Positions 17,683 to 25,963 of a stretch of 64,000 nt of DNA are shown piece after piece. Every line of letters begins with the position of its first letter. Within the stretch, counting starts at the first letter, position 1. A program made the translations under genes and the position numbers. Source of the stretch: Candidatus Accumulibacter contiguus (GTDB taxonomy: Bacteria; Pseudomonadota; Gammaproteobacteria; Burkholderiales; Rhodocyclaceae); the NCBI RefSeq assembly GCF_012940005.1, contig NZ_SPMX01000006.1, positions 62,001 to 126,000 on the forward strand, written 5' to 3'. The notes beneath the pieces are model-generated. The model did not search any database. It was not told where the DNA came from and saw only the letters and a program-made list of their open reading frames with translations.

Positions 17683-18588
17683 ATGCCTGCCCGCCTGCAA
17701 CACCCTTATCTGCTGCTCGTGCTGACCACCCTGTTCTGGTCCGGCAACATGGTCATCGGGCGCGCCATTCGCGACCAGGTGCCACCGCTCTCGCTGGCCT
17801 TCTGGCGCTGGGCGATCGCTCTGACGCTGGTGTTGCCGCTAGCCCTGCCACACCTGCGCACGCAGTGGCCGCTGCTGCGACGCGGCTACAAAGCCGTCGT
17901 CATTCTCGGTCTGCTCGGTGTCGGCGGTTACAACACTCTGGCTTACATTGCCCTGCAATACACGCCGGCAACCAACGCCGTCCTGCTCAACTCCTTCATT
18001 CCGATCGCCACGATCACTCTGTCGTGGATCTTTCTGAAAAAGCACCTGCGTGCTGTCGAGAGCTTCGGTGTTCTGCTCTCGTTCATCGGGGTCACGACGA
18101 TTGTCTGCCGTGGCGACGTCGAGACCCTGGCCAGGTTGAGCCTGAACGTCGGCGATCTGTGGATGCTGGCGGCTGTCTTTACCTGGGCCCTGTACACCAT
18201 CGGACTGCAATGGCGGCCGGCTGGTGTCCACCCGATGCTGCTGCTCGCCGCGTTCACGATGGTCGGCCTGCTCGCCCTGACCCCCGCCTACGCCTGGGAA
18301 ATCGTGCAGGGCAAGACGATCCATGTCTCGGCCGGCGTGCTGACAGGAATTGCCTACACCGGGGTGTTTCCCGGTTTTCTCGGCTATGTCTTCTACAACC
18401 GCGCCGTCGCCGAGGTCGGGGCCAGCAAGGCCAGCCTGTTCATTCATCTGATGCCGGTATTCGGAACCCTTCTCTCGGCGATCTTTCTCGAAGAAGTTCC
18501 GCAACTCTATCACTACGCCGGTATCGCCCTGATCTTTGCCGGCATCTACCTGACCACGACGGCGCTGCCGCAAGCGAAAACCGCATGA
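17683..18588 (+). CDS. DMT-superfamily (EamA) transporter
   Basis: The 301-residue protein has about ten hydrophobic helices arranged as two EamA repeats, with LFWSGNMVIGRAI at the first helix and AAVFTWALYTIGLQWRPAG opening the second repeat. Members export amino acids, purines or other metabolites across the inner membrane. The substrate cannot be read. Its stop overlaps the start of mtfA by four bases (ATGA), so the two are cotranslated. Confidence 0.9.
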   Translation: MPARLQHPYLLLVLTTLFWSGNMVIGRAIRDQVPPLSLAFWRWAIALTLVLPLALPHLRTQWPLLRRGYKAVVILGLLGVGGYNTLAYIALQYTPATNAVLLNSFIPIATITLSWIFLKKHLRAVESFGVLLSFIGVTTIVCRGDVETLARLSLNVGDLWMLAAVFTWALYTIGLQWRPAGVHPMLLLAAFTMVGLLALTPAYAWEIVQGKTIHVSAGVLTGIAYTGVFPGFLGYVFYNRAVAEVGASKASLFIHLMPVFGTLLSAIFLEEVPQLYHYAGIALIFAGIYLTTTALPQAKTA

Positions 18589-19373
18589 TCGGCAAGCTGC
18601 TCGGCTGGTTACGGCATCGCCAGAAGCCGGCAACGGTGCCGGATCCACTCTGGCTCTCGGTCATTTCGGCACTGCCGTTTCTCGCTGCGCTCAGCGAAAG
18701 CGAGCAGTTCCGCTTGCGCCGCCTCGCCGAGGGCTTCCTCGCCGAGAAGGAGTTCACCGCTGCGGGCGAACTCGAACTGTCCGACGCGATCTGTGTCTCG
18801 ATTGCCGCGCAAGGTTGCCTGCCGATCCTCGAACTCGGCCTCGATTATTATCGCGGCTGGATCGGGGTGATCGTCTACGCCGACGAATTCATCATCCCGC
18901 GCAGCGTCGAGGACGAATTCGGCGTTGTCCATGAGTATCAGGAACTGGCTTCGGGCGAGGCCTGGGACGGCGGACCGCTGCTGATTTCGTGGCGCGACGC
19001 GCAGATGGCCGGCAGCGGCTATAACGTCGTCATCCACGAGTTCGCGCACAAACTGGACATGCTCAATGGTCCGGCGAACGGCATCCCGCCGCTGCCCCCC
19101 GAAATGTTCCTCAGCCGCTGGCAAGGAGTACTGGATGCCGCTTACGACGATTTTTGCGCGCGTGTCGACGCAGCGGCAGGCAGCGCTCAGGAAACCTTGT
19201 TCGACCCCTATGCCAGCGAGAATCCAGGCGAGTTCTTTGCGGTCATGAGCGAGGCATTCTTTGAGACGCCCACCCTCCTGCACAGCGAGTATCCGGCACT
19301 CTACGCACAATTTGCCGGCTTTTACCGGCAGGATCCGGCATCGCGAGTTTTCCGGATGGCCGGCCGGCAATAA
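18585..19373 (+). CDS. mtfA: MtfA-type zinc-dependent peptidase (M90)
   Basis: The start is the ATG at 18585 in an ATGA overlap with the transporter stop. The open frame extends upstream only as a shadow of that gene. The 262-residue product has the zincin motif VIHEFAHKLDM (about residues 148-158), with the third ligand region near DPYASENPGEFFAVMSEAFFE. In enteric bacteria MtfA binds the glucose repressor Mlc and has peptidase activity. Whether Mlc exists here is unknown. Length and motif order match the family. Confidence 0.9.
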   Translation: MIGKLLGWLRHRQKPATVPDPLWLSVISALPFLAALSESEQFRLRRLAEGFLAEKEFTAAGELELSDAICVSIAAQGCLPILELGLDYYRGWIGVIVYADEFIIPRSVEDEFGVVHEYQELASGEAWDGGPLLISWRDAQMAGSGYNVVIHEFAHKLDMLNGPANGIPPLPPEMFLSRWQGVLDAAYDDFCARVDAAAGSAQETLFDPYASENPGEFFAVMSEAFFETPTLLHSEYPALYAQFAGFYRQDPASRVFRMAGRQ

Positions 19374-19403
19374 GCGGGAGCAGATCGCCTGCGGCTTCTC
19401 GGC

Positions 19404-20177
19404 TCAGCGCGCCGCAATGCGGTCAATGAAACGGACGATTGCGTCGATGACCGATTGCGGCTGATCGCGGTGCGGCGAATGCCGGCAATCGGCCAGCTTC
19501 AGCAGCTCGACATCGGCAGCCGCTTCGGCAATGCACTCGATCTGGCGCATCGTCGCGTATTCGTCGTCTTCGCCCTGGATCGCCAGCAGCGGACAGGTGA
19601 TCGCCGACAGGCAAGCGCGAATGTCCCAGGTACGGAATTCGGGCGCCAGCCAGGTATCGTGCCAGGATCGGAAAACGGCATCCGGATCGCGGTGATAACG
19701 ACCCAGTTTCTGCGGCCACTCGCTGCTCGCGTAGAAGTCGCCGGCAGCACGGATGCCGGCAAGCGCCTTTTCCTCGACGAACTCGTGCGGTGCCATGAGC
19801 ACCACGCCACTGAGCCGCTGCGGCCAGGCGGCAGCATAAAGCAGCGCGATCGAGCCGCCGTCGCTATGCCCGACCAGCAGCGGCCGTTCGATGGCCAGCG
19901 CAGCAAGCAGGGAGGGCAGGCGCTGCAGCGCCTCTTCATGCAGGTAGGCAGCCGTTCGCGGTGCTCCCAGGGCGGCCGAATGGCCGTGCCCCAGGCGCGA
20001 CCAGACGAGCGTACGGCAAGCGCTCGCCCGTGCCAGTGCGGCCGGAAAATCACGCCACTGCGTCATGCTGCCAAGACCTTCGTGGAGCAGGACCAGCGTC
20101 GGCCGATCGCACCGCTGTGCCGGAATGATCTCGTACTCGAGCAACTGCTCGTCAATGTCGACGAAAGCCCTGCTCAC
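19404..20177 (-). CDS. Alpha/beta-hydrolase fold protein
   Basis: The 257-residue protein shows the alpha/beta-hydrolase layout. The oxyanion segment LLHEGLGSMTQWRDFP lies at about residues 30-45, and the nucleophile elbow LVGHSDGGSIAL (Ser at about residue 103) follows. An acid residue lies in IQGEDDEYATM and a catalytic His in CRHSPHRDQP near the C-terminus. The family includes esterases, lipases and ring-fission hydrolases. The exact substrate is unknown. It is convergent with mtfA with a 30-bp gap and stands alone upstream. The 210 bp before it hold no recognised gene. Confidence 0.87.
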   Translation of the reverse strand: MSRAFVDIDEQLLEYEIIPAQRCDRPTLVLLHEGLGSMTQWRDFPAALARASACRTLVWSRLGHGHSAALGAPRTAAYLHEEALQRLPSLLAALAIERPLLVGHSDGGSIALLYAAAWPQRLSGVVLMAPHEFVEEKALAGIRAAGDFYASSEWPQKLGRYHRDPDAVFRSWHDTWLAPEFRTWDIRACLSAITCPLLAIQGEDDEYATMRQIECIAEAAADVELLKLADCRHSPHRDQPQSVIDAIVRFIDRIAAR

Positions 20178-20387
20178 TGGGCCGAAAGTTCAGAAAGCGC
20201 GCGCATCCGGCAATTCTCCCTGCAATTTCCAAGGGCATCTCGGGAGTCGGCTGGCCAGCCATTCGCTTCGGCGAGAAGGCTGTGACTGTAGCACACGAAG
20301 CATCGGGTGGAACATCAGCAGGCGGTCACCATTTGAAGAAATCGAGATTGATTTCAGGTATGTTTTTTCGCGAGGAATAAGGAGGAA

Positions 20388-20966
20388 TCAAGGATGCGAT
20401 GTTCCACCACTTCGATCATTGTACTCGTCGAATTGCAGCAGGCGTGGCGAGAAGACTTCGCTGACCAATACCGACTGGCTGCCGAAGCCAAACTGCGAGC
20501 GACGCGCCCAGAGCATGCGCGGAACCTGGTCGGCATGTTGCAGCGCAGCCACGGCCGGAGTGAACAGCGCATGCCGGCGATCGATGCGATGGAAAGTCAT
20601 CGGCCCACGGCGGAATCCGGCGTGCGCGAAGAGTAGCGCACCCAGCGAACGGCTGCCCAGGCGCGCCAGCCAGAGGGTCAGCGGGCCACGCGGCCGGCAA
20701 GGCAGGACGGTATGCGCGAAGACCACCCGCTGATCATCACAACTCAGCGCCACTTCCCGTATCCAGGCCTTTTCCCCGCCCATCAGGCCGAGCGCCAGCG
20801 CTTCATCGGCGGTCGGTCTGGCCAACCCCTGGCGCAACACCCGCAGTGCGAAACGCCCACGGGCCTGGATGCGAGCTGTCAGCGAAGCACGGTCGCGCAA
20901 CCAGGGCAGGAAAGCGACATTGTCAACCGTGCGCAGCAAGCTGCTGCGCCAGCGTTGCTCAGGCAT
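20388..20966 (-). CDS. ubiC: Chorismate lyase
   Basis: This 192-residue protein cleaves chorismate to 4-hydroxybenzoate and pyruvate, the first committed step of ubiquinone synthesis. Supporting motifs are WIREVALSCDDQRVVFAHTV in the middle and the C-terminal LWARRSQFGFGSQSVLVSEV typical of UbiC. The length is slightly above the usual 165-180 because of a short polar tail, DRSGGTSHP. It lies 24 bp upstream of a DUF192 gene on the same strand. No ubiA follows here, unlike E. coli. Confidence 0.88.
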   Translation of the reverse strand: MPEQRWRSSLLRTVDNVAFLPWLRDRASLTARIQARGRFALRVLRQGLARPTADEALALGLMGGEKAWIREVALSCDDQRVVFAHTVLPCRPRGPLTLWLARLGSRSLGALLFAHAGFRRGPMTFHRIDRRHALFTPAVAALQHADQVPRMLWARRSQFGFGSQSVLVSEVFSPRLLQFDEYNDRSGGTSHP

Positions 20967-20990
20967 TCCTGGAGACCTCGGTGTGCGCGT

Positions 20991-21434
20991 CTACTGCGGA
21001 GCCGGCGCCTTCTCGATGCCGCCAACGCGCGCCCCCGGCTTGATGCCTTTGCTCGAAAACCAGCCGAGATTCATTTCCAGCGCGTAGCGTGCCGCTTTCG
21101 TGGAGCAGTGATTCTCCTCGGTCTGTGGCTGCATGTTCTCGATGTTCAGAATGCGGCCGTCTTCGTCGAGAAAGGCCACCGACAGAGGCAAGAACGTATT
21201 TCGCATCCACATGCAATGGCGTGCCGCCTGCGGAAAGACGAAGAGCATGCCCTGGTTGGCCGCCATGTTGCGGCGATGCATCAGCCCCTGCATGCGATTC
21301 GGATCGTCAGCCGCCACTTCCGCCTCGATGCGGTAAAAGCCGGCCGTCAGCTCGATGCGCGGCATTTCCGCCGCAACCGGGAATACTGCCAGCAGCAGAA
21401 AAAGGGTCGCCAGGGAAGCGAGAGACTTGTGCAT
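20991..21434 (-). CDS. Secreted DUF192 family protein
   Basis: The start is the ATG at 21434, with GGAG eight bases upstream. The longer open frame above it is a shadow of the next gene. The 147-residue product begins with a signal peptide (MHKSLASLATLFLLLAVFPVAAE). A DUF192 core follows, with NRMQGLMHRRNMAANQGMLF and CMWMRNTFLPLSVAFLDEDG. DUF192 is a small beta-rich fold of unknown function, common in one copy per genome and predicted periplasmic here. Confidence 0.87.
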   Translation of the reverse strand: MHKSLASLATLFLLLAVFPVAAEMPRIELTAGFYRIEAEVAADDPNRMQGLMHRRNMAANQGMLFVFPQAARHCMWMRNTFLPLSVAFLDEDGRILNIENMQPQTEENHCSTKAARYALEMNLGWFSSKGIKPGARVGGIEKAPAPQ

Positions 21435-21516
21435 CGAATACTCCGGCAGGAACTGCTGAAAAGGCGCAATCGGCCTGGCAAGCTCCGGCTTGCCACCGAA
21501 CCGGCAGTGCCAGCCA

Positions 21517-21909
21517 CTACTTTTTCCCGGCCTTGCCCTTGGCTTGCCCGGAAACTTTCGTGGCTGGCGCCGCCTTGGCAGAGGAACTGGTGCCTTTGGA
21601 TGCACCCTTGGCAGGCGGTGATTGGCTGCTTGCAGTTGGCTTTCTGGCTGCCGCCTGCCCGCTTGCGGGAAGCCTGGCTCCCTTGGCTTCTGGACGCTTG
21701 GCGACCTTGGCTTCGACCGGTTTGGGCGCCTTGGCCGCTGGTGGCGCGGAGTGTTTTGCCGTTGGCTTCGGCGGGGCGCCGGCCTCACCAAAGGTGACCA
21801 CATCCTCCTCCTGCTCGGCAGCCTTGGGGACCGCCAGAGCCGCCGTGCAGGAAATGCACAGGCCCACCGCCAGAAAGTAGTGCAGCAGACTGTTGATGGT
21901 ATTTCTCAT
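21517..21909 (-). CDS. Small exported protein with Ala/Lys/Pro-rich tail
   Basis: I do not recognise this 130-residue protein. An N-terminal hydrophobic segment (about residues 9-27) looks like a signal peptide ending in ALA. The rest is low complexity, with repeated AKxP/AKR/APAAKAPKP motifs like the tails of histone-H1-like proteins, ending QAKGKAGKK. The positive charge and disorder suggest binding to polyanions, but the export signal argues against DNA binding. It starts one base before the nirN stop (minus-strand order nirJ, nirN, this gene) and may be the third gene of that operon. Confidence 0.55.
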   Translation of the reverse strand: MRNTINSLLHYFLAVGLCISCTAALAVPKAAEQEEDVVTFGEAGAPPKPTAKHSAPPAAKAPKPVEAKVAKRPEAKGARLPASGQAAARKPTASSQSPPAKGASKGTSSSAKAAPATKVSGQAKGKAGKK

Positions 21910-23502
21910 TCAGTGACTCGTACCCTCCGAACGTGATATTTTATTCCATACGTTATATTTGCCGACCGGTTTCTTCGCCGGGATGCGTTTCACTTCCTTG
22001 AGCGTCTGCGCGTCGATCACCAGGAGCGCTCCGTCCATTTCCCACAGGCTGGCCAGCGCGTAGCGCCCATCACGGGTGAACTCGACATGCGCCAGCGTCT
22101 GTCCGGGTTCAGCCTGGATCTGCGCCACCACTTCGAGGGTCTCTTTGTCGATCACCTGCAGCGTGTTCTTGTTCTCTTTGCTCATCATCGAGTCTGTGAA
22201 GGCATAGCGGCTCATTTCGTGGCTGCGCAGGAAGAAGCCGGGACCAAGGGTCTTGATCTGTTTGATGGTCTGGTAGGTTTTCAGGTCGATGACGGTAACC
22301 AGACCGGCGTTGAGATTGGGCGAGGCCATGACCATGCGTTCGCGTCCTGCGGGATCTCGCCACTTCCAGGTGATTCCGGAGCCGAGATGTGGCATTCCCG
22401 GCAGATCCAGGCTGGCAATTTTTCGGCGGACGTCCAGTTGAACCACCTGCCCGCTGCTTGCCGAGCGCGACGATCCGAGAATCGTGTCGTAGCTCTGGGT
22501 AAAAAAGAAGTCATCGAGGCAGTCTGCGAGCTGCGTCCGCCGCGGAGAAAACATCGCCGGCTTGAAGTGACCCTCCCCATACCGGTAGTCGTGCACCAGC
22601 CCATCGGCAAGTGGCTCGGCGGCCGGATCGTAGCTGATCTCCCAGACCTCGGGCAAATCCTTGAGCGCGGCCACGAAACTCTTGCGCGGGGCTGCGTCAT
22701 AGACCGCCGAGACCCGCGAACTCTTGTCTCCGGCGGCATTTTGCACCGGGATGATCTTCACCAGCGAAAGATCACGGGCATCGAGCACCACCAGGCTGTG
22801 CGGCAGGTAGTTGCCGACCAGCACCCACTTGCCGTCGCCGGACACAGCGGCGTTGCGCGTATTGAGACCGGCGCGGATCTCGGCGACCACCACCAGATGG
22901 TAGAGGTCATATTTGCTGATCCAGCCGTCGCGCGAGGCGAAATAGACGAAGCGGCCGTCCGGTGAAAACTTCGGTCCACCGTGCAGTGCGTAGCGGCTGG
23001 GAAAGCGGTGCAGGCGCTCGAAATGGTCGCCATCGAGGAGTGAAACATGGTGGTCGCCGGTTTCGACGACGACGAACAGATTTAGCGGGTCGGCACCCTT
23101 GAGGCCAGGCCCCGGCGTCGCCGGCAGCGCTGCAGCCTTGGCTTCGACCACATGCGAGCCGCGAATCTGTGCTTCCCCCCAAACCGGCGCGGGGGCCACC
23201 GGGCTGTAGATCCATTCCGTCAGTTGCTGTGCCTCGTCGGCACTCAGTTTGTCGCCGAAAGCCGGCATCTGCGTCGCCACGCGCCCTTCGCGGATGACCT
23301 TGACCGCCTCCGGCCGGCGCAGGCGTTCGAGGCTTTCCGGCAGCAGCGCCGGGCCGATGCCACCAAACCGGGATTCGCCATGACAGGCGACACAGTGTTC
23401 GCGATACAGGCTCGGCACATCGGCGGCGCCAGCCTGCAAAGACACGCTGGCCAGGCAGGTGGCCAGGGCAAAGCCGGCAACGCGCAGATGCCCGTTCATC
23501 AT
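21910..23502 (-). CDS. nirN: NirN-like cytochrome c/cytochrome d1 protein (heme d1 biosynthesis)
   Basis: The 530-residue precursor has a signal peptide to about residue 27, one heme c site CVACH (about residues 37-41) in a cytochrome c domain, and a long beta-propeller typical of cytochrome d1 (for example YFASRDGWISKYDLYHLVVV and VGNYLPHSLVVLDA). NirN catalyses the last oxidation in heme d1 synthesis in the periplasm. Close relatives are NirS, the nitrite reductase itself, and NirF, which lacks the c domain. The length and the YLPHSL loop favour NirN. Its start overlaps the nirJ stop by four bases. No nirS is in the window. Confidence 0.72.
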   Translation of the reverse strand: MMNGHLRVAGFALATCLASVSLQAGAADVPSLYREHCVACHGESRFGGIGPALLPESLERLRRPEAVKVIREGRVATQMPAFGDKLSADEAQQLTEWIYSPVAPAPVWGEAQIRGSHVVEAKAAALPATPGPGLKGADPLNLFVVVETGDHHVSLLDGDHFERLHRFPSRYALHGGPKFSPDGRFVYFASRDGWISKYDLYHLVVVAEIRAGLNTRNAAVSGDGKWVLVGNYLPHSLVVLDARDLSLVKIIPVQNAAGDKSSRVSAVYDAAPRKSFVAALKDLPEVWEISYDPAAEPLADGLVHDYRYGEGHFKPAMFSPRRTQLADCLDDFFFTQSYDTILGSSRSASSGQVVQLDVRRKIASLDLPGMPHLGSGITWKWRDPAGRERMVMASPNLNAGLVTVIDLKTYQTIKQIKTLGPGFFLRSHEMSRYAFTDSMMSKENKNTLQVIDKETLEVVAQIQAEPGQTLAHVEFTRDGRYALASLWEMDGALLVIDAQTLKEVKRIPAKKPVGKYNVWNKISRSEGTSH

Positions 23503-24692
23503 GCCCTCCGTAGCTTGATGTGAGGAGTGACGGTGAGCCGTTCACGGCCGGGGGTGACGCCGATTTCCTCGTCTTCGAGATAACAGCCGGGATCCTCGGC
23601 CCATGCGTCGCCGGTCAGTTGCTGGGCACGCACGCGGGTATTGCCGTTACAGATGTCGAAGTGCCGACATTCGCCGCAGCGTCCTGAAACGCGCCGGGGA
23701 AACTGCTTGAGGCCCGCCAGCAGCGGGTCTGAAACGTCCATCCAGATTTCCGAGAAGGGGCGCTGGCGAACGTTGCCGAGCGTGTAATGCCACCACATGG
23801 TGTCGGGATGCACGTTGCCGAGGTTGTCGATATTGGCCACATTGACGCCCGATGAATTGCCACCCCACTGCACCAGACGGGCGCGCATTCTCGCCGCCTG
23901 CTCGGGGAATCGCTTCTCCACCCAATGCAGAAAGTAGACGCCGTCGGCATCATTGTTGCCACTGGTGAATTCCTTGTGCAAACCACGCTGCTGGTAATCC
24001 AGGCAGGTGGCGAAGAGCAGATCCATTGCCCAGCGGGTCAGTTGGTGCTGGGCGTCGTCCTTGCGGTTCTTGTTGCCACGGCCGGCGTAGTTGAGATGCG
24101 AAAAATAGAAGCGGTCGATACCTTCGTCCTCGACCAGCCTGAGCAGTGCCGGCAAATCCCGTGCGTTATCCTGCGTCATCGTGAAGCGGACGCCGATTTT
24201 CAGACCGAGTTCACGGCACAGGCGAATGCCCCGCAGCGAAGCGTCGAATGCGCCCTGCATCTGGCGAAAATGGTCGTGGGTAGCACCGATGCCGTCGAGC
24301 GAGACGCCGACATAGTCGAAATCGCACGCGGCGATGCAATCGATGTTCGACACATCGATCAGGGTGCCGTTCGACGACAGGCCGACGTAGAAGCCCATCG
24401 CCTTGGCGCGGCGAGCAATGTCGAAAATGTCCGGACGCAGCAGCGGCTCGCCGCCCGAGAGGATCAACACCGGCACACGAAAACGCTTGAGATCGTCGAT
24501 CACCGCAAAGATCTCGTCGCTCGTCAGCTCACCGGGGAAATCCCTGTCGGTGGAGATCGAATAGCAGTGCTTGCAGGTGAGATTGCAGCGACGAATGAGA
24601 TTCCAGATCACCACTGGCGCCGGCGGGTTCTGTCTGGGTCCGGGCTGCCGTGCGGTCGACAGCTCCTGCATGTACTGCGAGATGCGAAACAT
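23499..24692 (-). CDS. nirJ: Radical SAM heme d1 biosynthesis protein NirJ
   Basis: This 397-residue radical SAM protein has the 4Fe-4S motif CNLTCKHC (about residues 36-43), the GGEPLLRPDI glycine motif (about residue 80) and a Cys-rich C-terminal SPASM-like segment with CGECRHFDIC. It takes part in introducing the oxo groups of heme d1, the cofactor of cytochrome cd1 nitrite reductase. The opening MFRISQYMQEL is characteristic of NirJ. It is translationally coupled to nirN. An FNR-type box and -10 hexamer lie just upstream, and GAGG precedes the ATG. Confidence 0.87.
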   Translation of the reverse strand: MFRISQYMQELSTARQPGPRQNPPAPVVIWNLIRRCNLTCKHCYSISTDRDFPGELTSDEIFAVIDDLKRFRVPVLILSGGEPLLRPDIFDIARRAKAMGFYVGLSSNGTLIDVSNIDCIAACDFDYVGVSLDGIGATHDHFRQMQGAFDASLRGIRLCRELGLKIGVRFTMTQDNARDLPALLRLVEDEGIDRFYFSHLNYAGRGNKNRKDDAQHQLTRWAMDLLFATCLDYQQRGLHKEFTSGNNDADGVYFLHWVEKRFPEQAARMRARLVQWGGNSSGVNVANIDNLGNVHPDTMWWHYTLGNVRQRPFSEIWMDVSDPLLAGLKQFPRRVSGRCGECRHFDICNGNTRVRAQQLTGDAWAEDPGCYLEDEEIGVTPGRERLTVTPHIKLRRA

Positions 24693-24714
24693 CGGGCAAT
24701 CCTCAAATCCGTGT

Positions 24715-24756
24715 ATTAGAAAGCAGGGTCAGAGCAATGGCCTTGACGTGCATCAA
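24715..24756 (-). promoter_or_regulatory. FNR/DNR-type box and -10 hexamer ahead of nirJ
   Basis: On the minus strand TTGATGCACGTCAA (24756-24743) matches nine of ten positions of the FNR half-sites TTGAT-N4-ATCAA. Exactly 22 bases later comes TCTAAT (24720-24715), five of six matches to TATAAT. This is the spacing of a class II FNR-dependent promoter, in which the box is centred near -41.5. The predicted transcript starts about 15 bases before the nirJ ATG and carries GAGG as its ribosome-binding site. Confidence 0.7.
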
Positions 24757-24989
24757 GGGCGCTCGTGCATCGGGTCGTGGTTTTGACCAGGCCGTTGCGC
24801 CTGGACTTTTCGTCAGCCCGGCAACACGGTATTCTTGCACGAATCGTTCTGGCGGGTGCGTGTCCATGGCTGCTCCCGAGGCTGACGGAGGCGTTACTCC
24901 TGATTCGCCAGCTTCCTCCGAGGATATGCTTGCACTGCCCCGAACACAATGCGAAACTGCGCCTACCATTAAGCTCGGAGGGGAAACTC

Positions 24990-25811
24990 ATGAACAAGGA
25001 AGACATCTTGCGCTGGCAGGATCTGGCGCTGCAATACGGATCGGAACTCGGCATCAAGGTACTTGCAGCGATCGCATTCTGGATCATCGGTCGCTGGTTG
25101 ATCCACTGGGTCGGTCGCATGGTCCAGAGCGCGCTGGAGCGCCAGAAGGTCGATGCGACCTTGATGCGCTACCTCGGGACGGTGATCAATGTCACACTGA
25201 ATATCCTGCTGGTGATCGGCATCCTCGGCTATTTCGGCATTCAGACCACGACTTTTGCCGCTCTCTTCGCTGCTGCCGGTGTCGCCATCGGCCTGGCCTG
25301 GTCCGGCTTGCTGGCCAACTTCGCCGGCGGGGTATTCCTGATCATTCTGCGACCGTTGAAGGTGGGCGATTTCGTGACCGTGGGCGGCATTACCGGCACG
25401 GTCAAGGAAGTCGGCCTGTTCACTACGGCGCTCAACACGCCGGATAACGTGCTCACGCTGGTAGGCAACAGCAAGATCCTTAGCGACACCATCCAGAACT
25501 TCTCGACCAACCCCTATCGTCGGGTAGATCTGAAGGCTCAGCTCTCCGGGGCGGCCGATCATGCGGCGGCGATGGCGCTGCTCAAGGAAAAAATCGCCCG
25601 GATTCCCAATGTCCGGCCCGATCCTGCGGTGGATGTCGAGATCCTGGAATTCAATCTCGTCGGCCCCGTCCTCGCGGTGCGTCCGTACTGCCATACCGAC
25701 CACTACTGGCAGGTCTATTTCGACACCAACCGGACGATTCGTGAAGCCCTCGGAGAGGCCGGCTTTCCGGTTCCGATGCCGGCACAGGTGGTGTTCGTCA
25801 ATCAGCAGTAG
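24990..25811 (+). CDS. mscS: Small-conductance mechanosensitive channel (MscS family)
   Basis: The ATG at 24990 is preceded by CGGAGGGG at ideal spacing. The frame open upstream is not supported. The 273-residue protein has three membrane helices, with the Gly/Ala-rich pore helix AAAGVAIGLAWSGLLANFAGG (about residue 96-116). The MscS beta domain starts LRPLKVGDFVTVGGITGTVK and includes the NTPDNVLTLVGNSKILSD segment. It releases solutes on membrane stretch. The size matches E. coli MscS (286). It is divergent from nirJ. Confidence 0.92.
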   Translation: MNKEDILRWQDLALQYGSELGIKVLAAIAFWIIGRWLIHWVGRMVQSALERQKVDATLMRYLGTVINVTLNILLVIGILGYFGIQTTTFAALFAAAGVAIGLAWSGLLANFAGGVFLIILRPLKVGDFVTVGGITGTVKEVGLFTTALNTPDNVLTLVGNSKILSDTIQNFSTNPYRRVDLKAQLSGAADHAAAMALLKEKIARIPNVRPDPAVDVEILEFNLVGPVLAVRPYCHTDHYWQVYFDTNRTIREALGEAGFPVPMPAQVVFVNQQ

Positions 25812-25963
25812 GCCGCAAGGCAGCCACAGCGCGGGAGTCCCGGGCACGGATCAGTTCCCATCGCAGGCCGGAATCTTGCCGCGGCGCCTTACTCCTCCGC
25901 GACTTCGCAGCACCGCACCGGAACGCTGCCCGAGGATTTCCCTGCTATCGCTGGTGCGCCGCG

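Noticed and set aside
17643-18584. Upstream extension of the mtfA frame
   Set aside because: It overlaps the DMT transporter gene entirely and has no recognisable domain. The ATGA overlap at 18585 is the better start.
20306-20408. Inverted repeat GGTGGAACATC / GATGTTCCACC with 81-bp spacing
   Set aside because: One arm lies in the end of the ubiC coding sequence and there is no transposase or target duplication. Probably chance.
24721-24745. AGAAAGCAGGGTCAGAGCAA-like motif resembling REP sequences with GGGTCAGAG
   Set aside because: Only one occurrence is seen in the window and it overlaps the FNR-type promoter, so a repeat call is not supported.
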